This document shows positions 52,021-61,480 of a stretch of DNA of 64,000 nucleotides, piece by piece. A program made the position numbers and the translations under genes. The DNA comes from Mesorhizobium denitrificans. Lineage in GTDB: Bacteria; Pseudomonadota; Alphaproteobacteria; Rhizobiales; Rhizobiaceae. The notes beneath the pieces were generated by a model. It searched no databases. It saw only the letters and a list, made by a program, of their open reading frames with translations, and was not told the origin of the DNA. The stretch is taken from positions 62,001 through 126,000 of the forward strand of contig NZ_QURN01000005.1 of assembly GCF_003403035.1 (NCBI RefSeq). Reading direction: 5' to 3'. Positions within the stretch are counted from its first letter, which is position 1. Each line of letters starts with the position of its first letter.

Positions 52021-53061
52021 CTAACGAAACAGAAAAGGAAGCCCGGAAATCAAGGCGCGCACATATCGCGGCTGTTGAAAAAGGCCGTTCAGCGAGATTC
52101 GCGGCAAAAGATAATTATCCCGGCCCCGGCGCAACATGCCGGGCATGGTTGTGACCGCGAGCGACACACCGCACGCTTCAACCGCTCTGGCTTCGCGCTC
52201 GCTCGCAGCGCTGGACCAACCATATGGATAGGCAAAGGTCGTGGGTTTTCGACCGGTTATCAATTCAATAGCGCTGACGGAATCGGAAATTTCCTCATGA
52301 AGGCGCCTCGGATCGACGCGCCGGAGGTTGCAATGGGTGACGGTGTGCGCCCCGATGGACAGGAGCGGGTCACTGGCGATCAGCTTGCGCAACTCTGCCG
52401 CATCCATCACCAACTCGCTGACGAGCGCATAGGGATCGATGCCGGCGCTTTTGGCAGCAGCGTCGATTCGGCCAACCGCGACATCTTCATCATATGTTTT
52501 GACGAAATCAGCAATCCGGCCAAACAGCGCCGACTTCTTCCGATTGGTGGAAGCATTGAACGTTTCCTGCCCGTGGCCCAGATCGATTCGGATTTTCTCG
52601 GACTGCTGAAGCAGGCGCTCCGCTGTTTCCCACCACGGCGCGCAGGAGCGCTGCACAAAGCCCGACGTTGCGAAGATCGTGTACGGAACGCCGTAACGGC
52701 GGAAAATTGGCGCGGCGTGCTCGGCATTGTCACGATAGCCATCGTCCAGCGTGACGGCAAAGAAGCGGCCCGCCTCGCCTTGCGATTCCAGCGCGAGAAT
52801 ATCCTCAAGCCGCACGGGGATCAGCCCGCTATCCAGCGCGGTCTTCAGCGCAGCATCAAGAAACTCAGGCGTGATCGACAGGAGCGCATTCGGCTGAAAC
52901 TGATTCGAATCCGGCGGGCGCACATGATGCAGCGTGAAGATCAGCCCCCTTCCCGACCACGGAGCGCGCGCGACAGCAGCCGGCAAAGCGCCAATTGCCT
53001 CAAGCGCCACCCGAATGCCCGCATAGCGCAACGCCATGCGCATGTTTGGATGATCAGTCAC
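52021..53061 (-). CDS. Polysaccharide deacetylase (NodB-fold)
   Basis: 346 residues from a GTG at 53061 with GAAAGGTG upstream; an ATG at 53043 is also possible. Motif 1 reads TLDDGYRDN, with Leu in place of the usual Phe, and motif 2 is SIGAHTVTHCNL with the two metal His. Carbohydrate esterase family 4 members remove acetyl groups from exopolysaccharide, chitin or peptidoglycan. The substrate cannot be assigned. Confidence 0.85.
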   Translation of the reverse strand: MTDHPNMRMALRYAGIRVALEAIGALPAAVARAPWSGRGLIFTLHHVRPPDSNQFQPNALLSITPEFLDAALKTALDSGLIPVRLEDILALESQGEAGRFFAVTLDDGYRDNAEHAAPIFRRYGVPYTIFATSGFVQRSCAPWWETAERLLQQSEKIRIDLGHGQETFNASTNRKKSALFGRIADFVKTYDEDVAVGRIDAAAKSAGIDPYALVSELVMDAAELRKLIASDPLLSIGAHTVTHCNLRRVDPRRLHEEISDSVSAIELITGRKPTTFAYPYGWSSAASEREARAVEACGVSLAVTTMPGMLRRGRDNYLLPRISLNGLFQQPRYVRALISGLPFLFR

Positions 53062-53290
53062 CCGCACCTTTCCACAGAAAATTCGACGCAAAAGAACATG
53101 AGAGGCTAAACACTCTCTGAATCTGCGAATTTTACCCGGCAAAATGGCAAAAGCCCTTCTGATTTTGCCGCTCTAAGTTGAAATTCAAAACCATTGCAAA
53201 GATCGCGCTTTTTATCGCGACAACGCCTTGTTTCGCAGTATGCGATTTGCTACATGCCGCGTGCCGGTTCGACCGGCCCTTTCGTGACGT

Positions 53291-53375
53291 GCGGTCGTGG
53301 CGGAATTGGTAGACGCGCAGCGTTGAGGTCGCTGTGGGGCAACCCGTGGAAGTTCGAGTCTTCTCGACCGCACCA
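53291..53375 (+). tRNA. tRNA-Leu (anticodon GAG)
   Basis: 85 bases including encoded CCA. The acceptor stem GCGGTCG pairs with CGACCGC, the D-arm has GGAATTGGTAGACGC as in leucine tRNAs, the anticodon stem CAGCG/CGCTG encloses TTGAGGT (GAG), there is a long variable arm, and the T-loop is GTTCGAGTC. No integrated element is attached to it. Confidence 0.96.
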
Positions 53376-53691
53376 TCACGAACTTATATGTAACCCTTTG
53401 AAACCATTGAATTCAAAGGGTTTATCGACACTCCTGCAATAAGTTTCCACCTCAAAAATCCCCCAAAAACCGGAAGCGCGCATTGATAGCGCTCGCGCTT
53501 CGACCATTCTTTGGCAATGGCACGGCATATGAAACCGCGAGGCGAGTGCGGGGTACGGCTTCGACATGCTGTCCGACCTCCAACGGTCAAAATACGGTCC
53601 AGGAAGCCCAGCGCCCGGAATGCGCTGATCGATTGACGCAGCCTCGCGTTGATGGTCCGTTCGGGCAGGATGGCCCAAGCGGAGACCCTTG
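53376..53691. other. Intergenic region after tRNA-Leu
   Basis: 316 bases without a credible gene. An 11-bp stem (AACCCTTTGAA with TTCAAAGGGTT, 53392-53422) 16 bases after the tRNA could help end its transcript. Nothing else stands out. Confidence 0.5.
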
Positions 53692-54969
53692 ATGACAATC
53701 TGGAATTGGCGGCTTCGCAAGATTGGGCAAGCGCTTTGGTTGCGGGCATCGATCTTTTGTTTTGCCGCGGTCTTTGTGGCGGTGTTCGCTAACCATCTGG
53801 GCTTTTTTGTTCCCGACTGGCTGCCCTCGAAGATCGGCGCGGATTCGGTCCAGTCCATCCTCGCCATCATCGCCTCGAGCATGCTGGCCGTAACGACATT
53901 TTCGCTGACTGCCATGGTTGGCGCGCTGGTGGCCGCCACACAAAACGTCACCCCGCGCGCCGGTCGCCTGCTTATGGCCGACAAAACCACCCACAATGTG
54001 CTGTCGACCTTTCTGGGCGCGTTTTTGTTTAGTCTTGTCGGCCTGATTGCGCTGGGGGCAGGCGCCTATAACCAACAGGGCCGGACCGTCCTGTTCGCCG
54101 CCACGATCATCATGATCACCATCATCGTCGGCACTCTATTGCGCTGGATCGAACACCTATCGACTTTCGGCCGCATCACCGACACGACCGACCGCGTTGA
54201 GGATGCGGCGACAAAGGCCATCAGGCAGCGCAGGCAGATACCCTATCTTGGCGGCGTGATGCGCCAACGGGACCTCGATTTAGCCACCGCCGCCATGCTG
54301 GGTACTCCGGTCAACGTAACGCAGTATGGCTATGTGCAGCATGTCGATGTCGGGCTGCTCGACCGGCTGTGTAAACAAACCCGCGCCGAAGTGGACATTT
54401 TCTGCTTGCCCGGCAGTTACGTAGGACCGAACCAACCCGTTGCGGTCGTCACGACGGCCGGTATCAGCAGCGACATGCAAGCAGAATTCGCGCGGGCTTT
54501 CGAGATCGACGATGTGCGCGCCTTCGACCAGGACCCACGTTTCGGATTATGCGTGCTGACCGAGATCGCCTCGCGTGCGCTGTCGCCAGCCGTCAATGAT
54601 CCAGGCACGGCCATCGACGTCATCGGGCGTCATTTGCGCATTCTCGCGATCTGGGCCGAACCTCAACCGACGCCTGATGAACCACTGAGCCATCGGGTCC
54701 GCGTGCCGGACCTGGAGATCAACGACTTGTTCGACGACGCTTTTCGGCCGATTGCACGCGACGGAGCGGCATTGGTTGAGATTCAACTGCGGCTGCAAAA
54801 GGCGCTTGTCGCGCTGGCCAGGATCGGAGAAGAGCGCTACCGCGCCAACGCCATCCGCCATTCGCGCGAGGCCATCGTTCGAGCCAGCAAGACGGGTATG
54901 ATAGAGTCCGACCTGGCGCTGATCGAGGCCGCCGCCAAAGCTGTGGATCGCGCGCAAGCGCTGACCTAG
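53692..54969 (+). CDS. DUF2254 membrane protein
   Basis: 425 residues from the ATG at 53692 with GGAG upstream. Four N-terminal hydrophobic helices (about residues 20-150) and a soluble C-terminal half with FGRITDTTDRVEDAATKAI and the GICRVLTEIASRALSPAVNDP-type segment of DUF2254. No function is known; the fold suggests a membrane-bound channel or sensor. Confidence 0.85.
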   Translation: MTIWNWRLRKIGQALWLRASIFCFAAVFVAVFANHLGFFVPDWLPSKIGADSVQSILAIIASSMLAVTTFSLTAMVGALVAATQNVTPRAGRLLMADKTTHNVLSTFLGAFLFSLVGLIALGAGAYNQQGRTVLFAATIIMITIIVGTLLRWIEHLSTFGRITDTTDRVEDAATKAIRQRRQIPYLGGVMRQRDLDLATAAMLGTPVNVTQYGYVQHVDVGLLDRLCKQTRAEVDIFCLPGSYVGPNQPVAVVTTAGISSDMQAEFARAFEIDDVRAFDQDPRFGLCVLTEIASRALSPAVNDPGTAIDVIGRHLRILAIWAEPQPTPDEPLSHRVRVPDLEINDLFDDAFRPIARDGAALVEIQLRLQKALVALARIGEERYRANAIRHSREAIVRASKTGMIESDLALIEAAAKAVDRAQALT

Positions 54970-55085
54970 CACGCGGCTTGGGTGACGCGGAGCGAAGCGC
55001 TCCCCCGGACAGAAGGCCCGGAGTTTTAATCTAGACCTCAGTTTTGATTGACCAGTCGGATCTGCTCAGGTAGCCCGAAATACTT

Positions 55086-55829
55086 GTGCGCCATTGGTAT
55101 CTGGCAACGGTAGCTAGTTTGATTAGCTGGCAAGCACTCGCTATAAAAGTACTATACTTGATCTACTTTTCGATGATTCGGGAGAGCGCCATCAGAGATC
55201 TGACCATCAATCGATTCCGCATGGCCAGAGGCAAGATACTTGCGCGACAAATCTCCCGCTTGCGGGAGAAACTTGGACGAAACATTACCATCCTCGATAT
55301 CGGTGGCAGACCAGACTATTGGTATAACGTGAATCTTGATGGCGTTGGCGTTTTGCACGTCCTCAACAACGACCCATCCGAACTCAGGCGCCCCGTGCCC
55401 TCGAACGTTTTCGAGTTTGCGAGTGGCGATGCGCGGGATTTGTCCGCCTATAGCGATAAGTCCTTTGATCTGGTTCACTCGAATTCGGTTATCGAGCACG
55501 TGGGCGACTGGCCGGACATGTTTGCAATGGCCAAAGAAGCGCGGCGTGTGGGCTCCTCCGGCTGGGTTCAGACACCTGCCTGGGAATTTCCAATCGAGCC
55601 GCATTTTCAATTGCCATTCGTTCACTGGTTCAGCAAACCGGTGAGACACAAAGCTCTTTCGGTCTGGCCATGCTATAGGCGGCTATCGCTGGAGGAAAAG
55701 CGATCGCATATTGATGAAATAAACCTTGTTTCCTATCGGCAGTTCAGCGAGCTTTTCCCAAACTGCGAAATATTTATCGAGAGACTGCTTCTCGCCAAAA
55801 GCTACGTCGCTCGATGGGGCGTGCTGTAG
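55086..55829 (+). CDS. Class I SAM-dependent methyltransferase
   Basis: Up to 247 residues from a GTG at 55086; an ATG at 55173 would give ~218 residues and may be the real start. SAM-binding region: [13 protein letters not shown] and later [29 protein letters not shown], the motif order of methyltransferase_11-type enzymes. Base composition is more AT-rich than its neighbours, which suggests a later acquisition. Substrate unknown. Confidence 0.75.
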   Translation: MRHWYLATVASLISWQALAIKVLYLIYFSMIRESAIRDLTINRFRMARGKILARQISRLREKLGRNITILDIGGRPDYWYNVNLDGVGVLHVLNNDPSELRRPVPSNVFEFASGDARDLSAYSDKSFDLVHSNSVIEHVGDWPDMFAMAKEARRVGSSGWVQTPAWEFPIEPHFQLPFVHWFSKPVRHKALSVWPCYRRLSLEEKRSHIDEINLVSYRQFSELFPNCEIFIERLLLAKSYVARWGVL

Positions 55830-55966
55830 CATTCAAGCTGGTCCGAGAAGCCGACCGTCCAACCCATTTCAATGTGGCTGCAACCATCGAACCGGCCAGC
55901 CGCGCGCTCGATTTGCCGCAAGCGGGACTCGACGCAAGGCAGATTTGGGACCATATGCTCTGCGAC

Positions 55967-56704
55967 ATGACCAGCCGCCAGACCATAGCCACGTCATTTG
56001 AGCCCACGGATGCATCCGAGCCCGTGGAGTGGCTGATAGAGCCCGGACTGACGGACTACCAAACCGCGCTAAGCTTCATGGAAGCGCGGGCCGAAGCCAT
56101 CCACGCAGGGACCGCTGCAGAATTGATCTGGCTCGTGGAGCACCCGCCACTCTATACGGCTGGCACCAGCGCGCATGCGGAAGATCTCGTTGAACCTAAC
56201 CGCTTTCCGGTTTTCGAGGCGGGACGCGGCGGCGAATATACATATCACGGTCCCGGCCAGCGGGTCGCGTATGTGATGCTGGACCTCAAGCGCAGAAGAC
56301 CGGATGTTCGCGCCTTCGTGGCTGCGCTCGAAGAATGGATCATTCGCTCGCTCGCCCATTTCAATGTGAAGGGCGAGCGCCGCGAGGATCGTGTCGGCGT
56401 GTGGGTCGTTCGACCGGACCGCCCTGCCCTGCCGAGCGGAGCGCCTGCCGAAGACAAGATCGCAGCCATTGGCATCAGGCTACGGCGCTGGGTCAGCTTC
56501 CACGGCATCGCCGTGAATGTGGAGCCTGACCTCACGCATTTTTCCGGGATCGTGCCTTGCGGCATCAGAGGGTATGGCGTGACCAGCCTTGTCGATCTCG
56601 GATTGCCCGTAACGATGGCTGATTACGACATCGCTCTAAAGCAAGCCTTTGAAGAGATTTTCGGTCCCGCCCGCGCGGCAGCGACATTGCTCGCCGCGCA
56701 GTAA
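55967..56704 (+). CDS. lipB: Lipoyl(octanoyl) transferase
   Basis: 245 residues from the ATG at 55967. LipB features: [36 protein letters not shown], the Lys in [19 protein letters not shown] and the catalytic Cys in [15 protein letters not shown]. It moves the octanoyl group from ACP to lipoate-dependent enzymes, including the glycine cleavage H protein, which would finish glycine breakdown after sarcosine oxidation. Confidence 0.95.
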   Translation: MTSRQTIATSFEPTDASEPVEWLIEPGLTDYQTALSFMEARAEAIHAGTAAELIWLVEHPPLYTAGTSAHAEDLVEPNRFPVFEAGRGGEYTYHGPGQRVAYVMLDLKRRRPDVRAFVAALEEWIIRSLAHFNVKGERREDRVGVWVVRPDRPALPSGAPAEDKIAAIGIRLRRWVSFHGIAVNVEPDLTHFSGIVPCGIRGYGVTSLVDLGLPVTMADYDIALKQAFEEIFGPARAAATLLAAQ

Positions 56705-56718
56705 AAACATCGCTTCAG

Positions 56719-56805
56719 CTAAAGCGCGCCGATCCACAATGCCGTCGAAATAAGAAACGCGCTCATGCACACCATCGATACAACGTCTTGAAGAATCTCG
56801 CTCAT
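56719..56805 (-). CDS. 28-residue SOS-controlled membrane peptide (SidA-like candidate)
   Basis: From ATG 56805, 8 bases after a perfect AGGAGG, to TAG 56719. The peptide starts MSEILQDVVSMVCMSAFLIS and is hydrophobic to its end (a single span, about residues 8-28) after a short acidic N-terminus. Three GTTC-N7-GTTC boxes, the alphaproteobacterial LexA site, lie just upstream. Caulobacter SidA, a 29-aa single-span inhibitor of division under SOS control, has the same size, topology and regulation; no sequence match is claimed. A damage-induced division inhibitor is the leading hypothesis. Confidence 0.75.
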   Translation of the reverse strand: MSEILQDVVSMVCMSAFLISTALWIGAL

Positions 56806-56827
56806 CGCGTCCTCCTGTTTGTTGATT

Positions 56828-56881
56828 GTTCGTATTTTGTTCCATTTTTGTTCAAAGTCAATATACGAACGAAGGACGAAC
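56828..56881 (-). promoter_or_regulatory. Cluster of three SOS (LexA) boxes
   Basis: On the plus strand, GTTC at 56828, 56839 and 56850 gives two overlapping GTTC-N7-GTTC boxes. A third box lies on the opposite strand (GAAC at 56867 and 56878, N7 between). They cover the likely -35 (TTGACT on the minus strand, near 56856) and -10 of the peptide gene, so LexA would block it tightly. Confidence 0.85.
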
Positions 56882-56933
56882 AAACGCTCCTGACATTTTT
56901 CGGTGGCGCGAGACGGACCATTATTAGGCCGCA

Positions 56934-56961
56934 TAAAAAAACCGGGGACCGAAGCCCCCGG
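56934..56961 (-). terminator. Intrinsic terminator of the Ig-like protein gene
   Basis: On the minus strand ACCGGGGGC-TTCGG-TCCCCGGT is followed by a run of seven T. It lies 23 bases past the stop at 56985. Confidence 0.9.
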
Positions 56962-56984
56962 TTCAGAACTCCGAGCGGAGCCTG

Positions 56985-59171
56985 TTAAATCAGGATCACA
57001 TTGTTGATGTCGTGGTCGATATAGACAAGGGTGCCGTTGGAGCTGTTCTCGTAGACATCGTATGTCGTGCCATCCTTGCCATCCACATAGCCCGGATGGC
57101 TGAGCGCAAAATGCGCATTCCCATCAAGCCGCACCGTATCGTCGCCTGTTCCCTTGATTTTCAGGATCTGATTGGTTGCCGACAGATCGAGCACGTCATG
57201 CTCGTTCAGATTGATGGTGTTCGCGCCGTTTCCACCAATATCAATGGTTTCAACACCTGATAGAAGCCCATCAGGAACCTTGGTCAGATCAAGCGTGTGG
57301 TTGCCTTCCCCAAAGCTGAAAACATTGCCCGAGATCGTAAAGTTCGGAAGCACGTTCAGTGAGAACTCCGCAGACTCGGAACTGGTCTGTCCCAATTGGT
57401 TCACGACGTGAGCCGTGTAGACGTGATTACCGCCAGCCGACAAACTGTCGGTAAACGACCAGTTGGTTCCCGTAACGCTCGCCACTTCGATGGGGGGATA
57501 TGCTACACCTGGCTGATCGGTCACCGGGGCAACCTCCGGATCAGGACCGTTGTAAAGCGTATCTATAGTTAGCGCGACTGCGCTTGATGCACCGAGCACC
57601 TTTCCGGCCTTATCAACCGCGACAATGGTGAAGCTGTGAACGCCATCGGACAGCGCGGCTGTCGGCTGAACGTTCCAAGTGCCGTCGGCGGCAACGGTAG
57701 CGGTGCCTATGATCGCATTGCGATCCATCAGTCGGATCGTGGAGCCAGCTCCCCCGCCCGCGCCGCTGATTACAGGGCGGGTATTGTTGGTTTCGCCCGT
57801 TGCAAAAACTGGTTTGACAGGCTCGGCAGACGGCTCTGCCGCAGACCAGACATATTTAATCACCGGCTCTGATACATGCGTATCAACAATCAGATGGAAC
57901 GGTTCCGATGGCTCGCTGGTGCCCTCATACGAATGCAACTGGACCAAAGTAAGCGTATAGCTGCCATCCGTGAGCGGCACTGTTGGCGTAACGGTCCATG
58001 TGCCGTCTGGAGCTACGAAGGACCATCCAATTTCGACCCCTCCGTTCTGCAGGCTTATCCTCGCACCGCGTGCCCCCCCGATGCCATGAAAGACCGGCTG
58101 CGTGTCTGTTGTCGCTACGTTGGATTCTATAGTTCTGGCAACGTAGCCCATTTCATCGGTTACTACTGTCAGAACGAGCGGGTGAGGCGCGACATAGACC
58201 GTGATGTCCAGCGGATCGCTCCGCTGGCTCTCATTGCCGTTGCTGTCGGTCAGCGTATATTGGAAGGTGTGATCGCCATCGCGGAGCGGTTCCACCGGCG
58301 TTAGCATGCCGATCACCGGATCATAGGTCGACGCAACCTTCTCACCATCGACATAAAGCGATGGCACCGGGTCGAGGTTCTCCCCGACATAGATGCCCGG
58401 CGTGCGGTTATCCGTCTCGTGATCAGTTGGAGGCACGACGACCGGGTTCGGCCCGGAATAGACAGTATTGACGGTCAGGTTGAACGCGCTGCTGGTCGGG
58501 CTGGTGTGACCGGTCGTATCGATCTGCACCAGCGTCAGGCTGTGGTTGCCGTCGGCAAGTGCCGCCGTCGGGCTGACACTCCATGTGCCGTCGCCGGCCA
58601 CGATTGCCGTGCCGATCATGCTGCCATTCTCGATCAGCGCAATCACTGCGCCCGCTTCGCCGCCAGCACCTGTAAATTGAGGCTGTGCATCATTGGTCAC
58701 ACCGCCGGAGACAATCGCCCCAGTCACCGTACCTACATCGTCGGTGACTGCGCTGATGACCGGTGCATCCGGTGCGCCATCGACCGTGATATCCAGCGGA
58801 CGGCTCCGCTGGCTTTCATTGCCGTTGGTATCGCTCAGCGTATATTGGAAGGTGTGATAACCATCGTTGAGCGGTTCCACCGGCGTTAGCATGCCGCTCA
58901 CCGGATCATAGGTCGACGCAACCTTCTCATTATCGACATAAAGCGATGGCGCCGGGTCGAGGTTCTCCCCGACATAGATGCCCGGTGTGCGGTTCTCCGG
59001 CCGGGCTTTCGTCTCCGGCTCGGTGAAGGGGTCCGGCCCCGCATAAAGCGCCGTTTCACCCTCGGTAATGATCGGGGCATTTGCAGTACCCGGCTCACCG
59101 TTGGAAATGCCGGTTGAAGGATCGACGTTTGCTGGATCAGTGTCGGTTACTGAGGTCGAAATGCCTGCCAC
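56985..59171 (-). CDS. Ig-like-repeat surface protein with type I secretion-like C-terminus
   Basis: 728 residues without a signal peptide. Several bacterial Ig-like domains occur (GAGGEAGAVIALIENG, DGTWSVSPTAALADGNHSLTL and relatives), interleaved with two near-identical blocks, RTPGIYVGENLDP to NGNESQRS. The last ~120 residues (VETIDIGGNGANTINLNEHDVLDLS and following) match the C-terminal region of RTX-type adhesins and other type I secreted proteins. It is probably exported as an adhesin or matrix protein. No transporter genes lie next to it. Confidence 0.82.
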   Translation of the reverse strand: MAGISTSVTDTDPANVDPSTGISNGEPGTANAPIITEGETALYAGPDPFTEPETKARPENRTPGIYVGENLDPAPSLYVDNEKVASTYDPVSGMLTPVEPLNDGYHTFQYTLSDTNGNESQRSRPLDITVDGAPDAPVISAVTDDVGTVTGAIVSGGVTNDAQPQFTGAGGEAGAVIALIENGSMIGTAIVAGDGTWSVSPTAALADGNHSLTLVQIDTTGHTSPTSSAFNLTVNTVYSGPNPVVVPPTDHETDNRTPGIYVGENLDPVPSLYVDGEKVASTYDPVIGMLTPVEPLRDGDHTFQYTLTDSNGNESQRSDPLDITVYVAPHPLVLTVVTDEMGYVARTIESNVATTDTQPVFHGIGGARGARISLQNGGVEIGWSFVAPDGTWTVTPTVPLTDGSYTLTLVQLHSYEGTSEPSEPFHLIVDTHVSEPVIKYVWSAAEPSAEPVKPVFATGETNNTRPVISGAGGGAGSTIRLMDRNAIIGTATVAADGTWNVQPTAALSDGVHSFTIVAVDKAGKVLGASSAVALTIDTLYNGPDPEVAPVTDQPGVAYPPIEVASVTGTNWSFTDSLSAGGNHVYTAHVVNQLGQTSSESAEFSLNVLPNFTISGNVFSFGEGNHTLDLTKVPDGLLSGVETIDIGGNGANTINLNEHDVLDLSATNQILKIKGTGDDTVRLDGNAHFALSHPGYVDGKDGTTYDVYENSSNGTLVYIDHDINNVILI
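58197..58994. repeat. 585-bp-period coding duplication in the Ig-like gene
   Basis: Segments 58197-58409 and 58782-58994 (213 bases each) are near-identical, offset exactly 585 bases (195 codons), and keep frame. The matching block includes ACCGGCGTTAGCATGCCG and CATAAAGCGATGGC. High DNA identity points to a recent in-frame duplication. Confidence 0.85.
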
Positions 59172-59543
59172 TTAAAACTCCGTTTGCTCCAAAATGCGAA
59201 AACCGAAAGTCTTGCCAACCCAATCAAGCGCGGGAATGTAACGGCTTACATTGCCGCTACATTCAGCCACTCGCGACCGGGGGAGGTCGCGGATTAGGCA
59301 GCCAAAACTTTCAAACAATCTCTTGCGAAGCGCCGCCGAAAAGCGACGCACCGGGGGCAAACGGGGCTCTGCACAAATCTTACGACTTGCGAGACTTCAA
59401 GAGATGTTATGTCCTACTTAATAAAGTATAATCTAATATAAGACAATACCCTACTTTGGAACGAGTACGGAATGCCCAACGGGAACGCACAATAGTCCGC
59501 GTTGGCCGCGTTCGTGCTCGCCTGCCAAAGCCTAGACAAACTA
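59172..59543. other. Intergenic region upstream of the Ig-like gene
   Basis: 372 bases without a credible gene, unusually AT-rich around 59400-59460. It lies upstream of the leftward Ig-like gene and downstream of the leftward glycosyltransferase gene; the AT-rich part may hold the promoter of the former. No repeat family was recognised. Confidence 0.5.
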
Positions 59544-60713
59544 TCAAGCAATGTCTGCGACAGGTTCCGGGATAAGGGGCTTAGTGGCGAACCTGCCACC
59601 TGTCATAAAGCGCTGCGCAAGGGCGATCCATTGCTGCGCGCGGGCGTCCCAATTATAGTTGCGGCGTGCAAATTCGACCCGCTCGCGGCGTTGCACTGCG
59701 GCGGCGGACGGATTGGCTCTTGCTTCCAGCAATCCATCACACACAAGCTTTATATAGCCGTTCGCAAGGTTAGCGCCTGAGGCTAGAACGCCATTGTTCT
59801 CGGACGGCATAAGCTTGCCAAATCCGTTGAGCGTCTCGGGCAATGCCCCGAAACTCGTGGTATAAATGTCCGCGCCGCTGGCCATCGACTCCATGACCGC
59901 GATACAGGACGTTTCCATGAAGGTGCTGGGATACGCCAACGCGGCAACGCTGCTGAGCGATTTCGCCAGATCAGATTGAGACACTGAGCCTATATAATCC
60001 ACCCCGCGCAACGATCTCGCCAGATTATATAAGTAAATGTATTGGTCCGCTTCCGGGTTAATCCCGTAGACTTTCATCGACGAATGTATTCGAAGCCGAA
60101 CATCAGGTACGCGAGCGCGAATCGATGGAAAGCACTGAAGCAATACCTCAAGCCCACGGTTCGGTGTACTGCAATATACCAGCGTCGGGTGCGCTCCGGT
60201 TTCATACCATGCGGGGGCAACAGGCTCCGCCAGCATTGCTGGAGAAACCGCATTGCCGATCACATGCACATCGCTTTGCGGCAACGCAAACCGGGCAATG
60301 AAACGCCGCGCCTGCCAGTTGCTGACCATGACATGGCCGTCCCAGGATGCGCGTTCTTCCGGCTCTTGAAGGCGCAGAATGGGAGGCTGATTAATGTCAT
60401 GATGCCCCCAAAGCACCATCGGAACACTCTTGCCCACCGCGGCACGAATATGACTTCCGACTGCGGAGGAAACGACAACCAGCAGATCGCAATCCGTCAG
60501 CAGGCCAACGCTCGCGCTCTTTGTCGGGATAACGCGAACGCCATCAACCGTCGATGCAGTTTCACAATGATTGAAAAGTGTTACCTGAACGCCCGCGCGC
60601 ACAAGCGCAGAGGCGAGATAAGCAATAGCAGATTCTGTTCCGCCCAATGGCCGATTCAACGGCGTGTGGGGATCAAAACCGAGATGGCTGTTGTTCAGAA
60701 AACTTATCTTCAT
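59544..60713 (-). CDS. Glycosyltransferase family 4 protein
   Basis: 389 residues from the ATG at 60713. GT-B fold: N-terminal GGTESAIAYLASALVRAGVQVTLF, then LVYCSTPNRGLEVLLQCFP and the C-terminal PSTFMETSCIAVMESMASGADIYTT with the E-x7-E type pattern. It transfers a sugar in polysaccharide or glycan synthesis. Acceptor unknown; neighbours do not form a polysaccharide cluster. Confidence 0.85.
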   Translation of the reverse strand: MKISFLNNSHLGFDPHTPLNRPLGGTESAIAYLASALVRAGVQVTLFNHCETASTVDGVRVIPTKSASVGLLTDCDLLVVVSSAVGSHIRAAVGKSVPMVLWGHHDINQPPILRLQEPEERASWDGHVMVSNWQARRFIARFALPQSDVHVIGNAVSPAMLAEPVAPAWYETGAHPTLVYCSTPNRGLEVLLQCFPSIRARVPDVRLRIHSSMKVYGINPEADQYIYLYNLARSLRGVDYIGSVSQSDLAKSLSSVAALAYPSTFMETSCIAVMESMASGADIYTTSFGALPETLNGFGKLMPSENNGVLASGANLANGYIKLVCDGLLEARANPSAAAVQRRERVEFARRNYNWDARAQQWIALAQRFMTGGRFATKPLIPEPVADIA

Positions 60714-60796
60714 CTGCGCGCCGACCTGCGGGAATCTTTTCGACGCGCGAATGAATATCACACATTACTAATATTAACAGTCGCTTCCATGAGAAA

Positions 60797-61480
60797 TCAG
60801 AGCGGAACTACCTTGCCGTCTGCGAGCGTGACACGGCGGTCCATGCGCGCGGCCAGCTCAAAATTATGCGTGGCGATGAGCGCGGAAAGTCCCGACTGCC
60901 GCACCAAGGCTTCGAGCGCGTCGAACACATAATGCGCCGTTTTCGGGTCGAGGTTGCCGGTCGGTTCGTCGGCCAGCAACACCTGCGGCGCGTTTGCAAC
61001 GGCGCGGGCAATCGCCACCCGCTGCTGTTCGCCGCCCGAAAGCTCGGCGGGGCGATGGTTTCCGCGATGGCCGATCTGCATATAGTCAAGCAATTGCGCG
61101 CCGCGCGATGCCGCTTCGGCCCGCGACAGCCCCTTGACCATCTGCGGAACGACGATGTTTTCCAGCGCGGAAAACTCCGGCAGGAGATGATGAAACTGAT
61201 AGACGAAACCGATTTCGTTGCGACGAATGGCAGTCCGCGCATCGTCGCCCAACTTGCCGCAGGCACGTCCAGCGACGAAAACCTCCCCACCATCGGGGCG
61301 CTCCAGCAGGCCGGCAGTGTGCAGCAAGGTTGACTTGCCCGTGCCGGACGGCGCGACAAGCGCAACCATTTCGCCGCGCTTAAGGCTGAAATCGGCACCG
61401 CTCAGAATGATGAGCTTACGCTCACCTTGCTGGTAGTGGCGCTCGACGCCCTTTAGTTCAATGATTGCGGGTTGAGCCAT
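60797..61480 (-). CDS. lolD: Lipoprotein-releasing ABC transporter ATPase
   Basis: 227 residues with Walker A GTGKST, signature [14 protein letters not shown], and Walker [13 protein letters not shown]. Together with the overlapping permease gene it forms the Lol system that frees lipoproteins from the inner membrane. Start overlaps the permease stop (TAATG). Confidence 0.95.
   Translation of the reverse strand: MAQPAIIELKGVERHYQQGERKLIILSGADFSLKRGEMVALVAPSGTGKSTLLHTAGLLERPDGGEVFVAGRACGKLGDDARTAIRRNEIGFVYQFHHLLPEFSALENIVVPQMVKGLSRAEAASRGAQLLDYMQIGHRGNHRPAELSGGEQQRVAIARAVANAPQVLLADEPTGNLDPKTAHYVFDALEALVRQSGLSALIATHNFELAARMDRRVTLADGKVVPL

Noticed and set aside
53291-53375. tRNA-Leu as the attachment site of the integrative element
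   Set aside because: The tRNA is 2.8 kb beyond the right element end, intact, and no copy of its 3' end was found near the element; the 15-bp repeat at 40535/50493 fits better.
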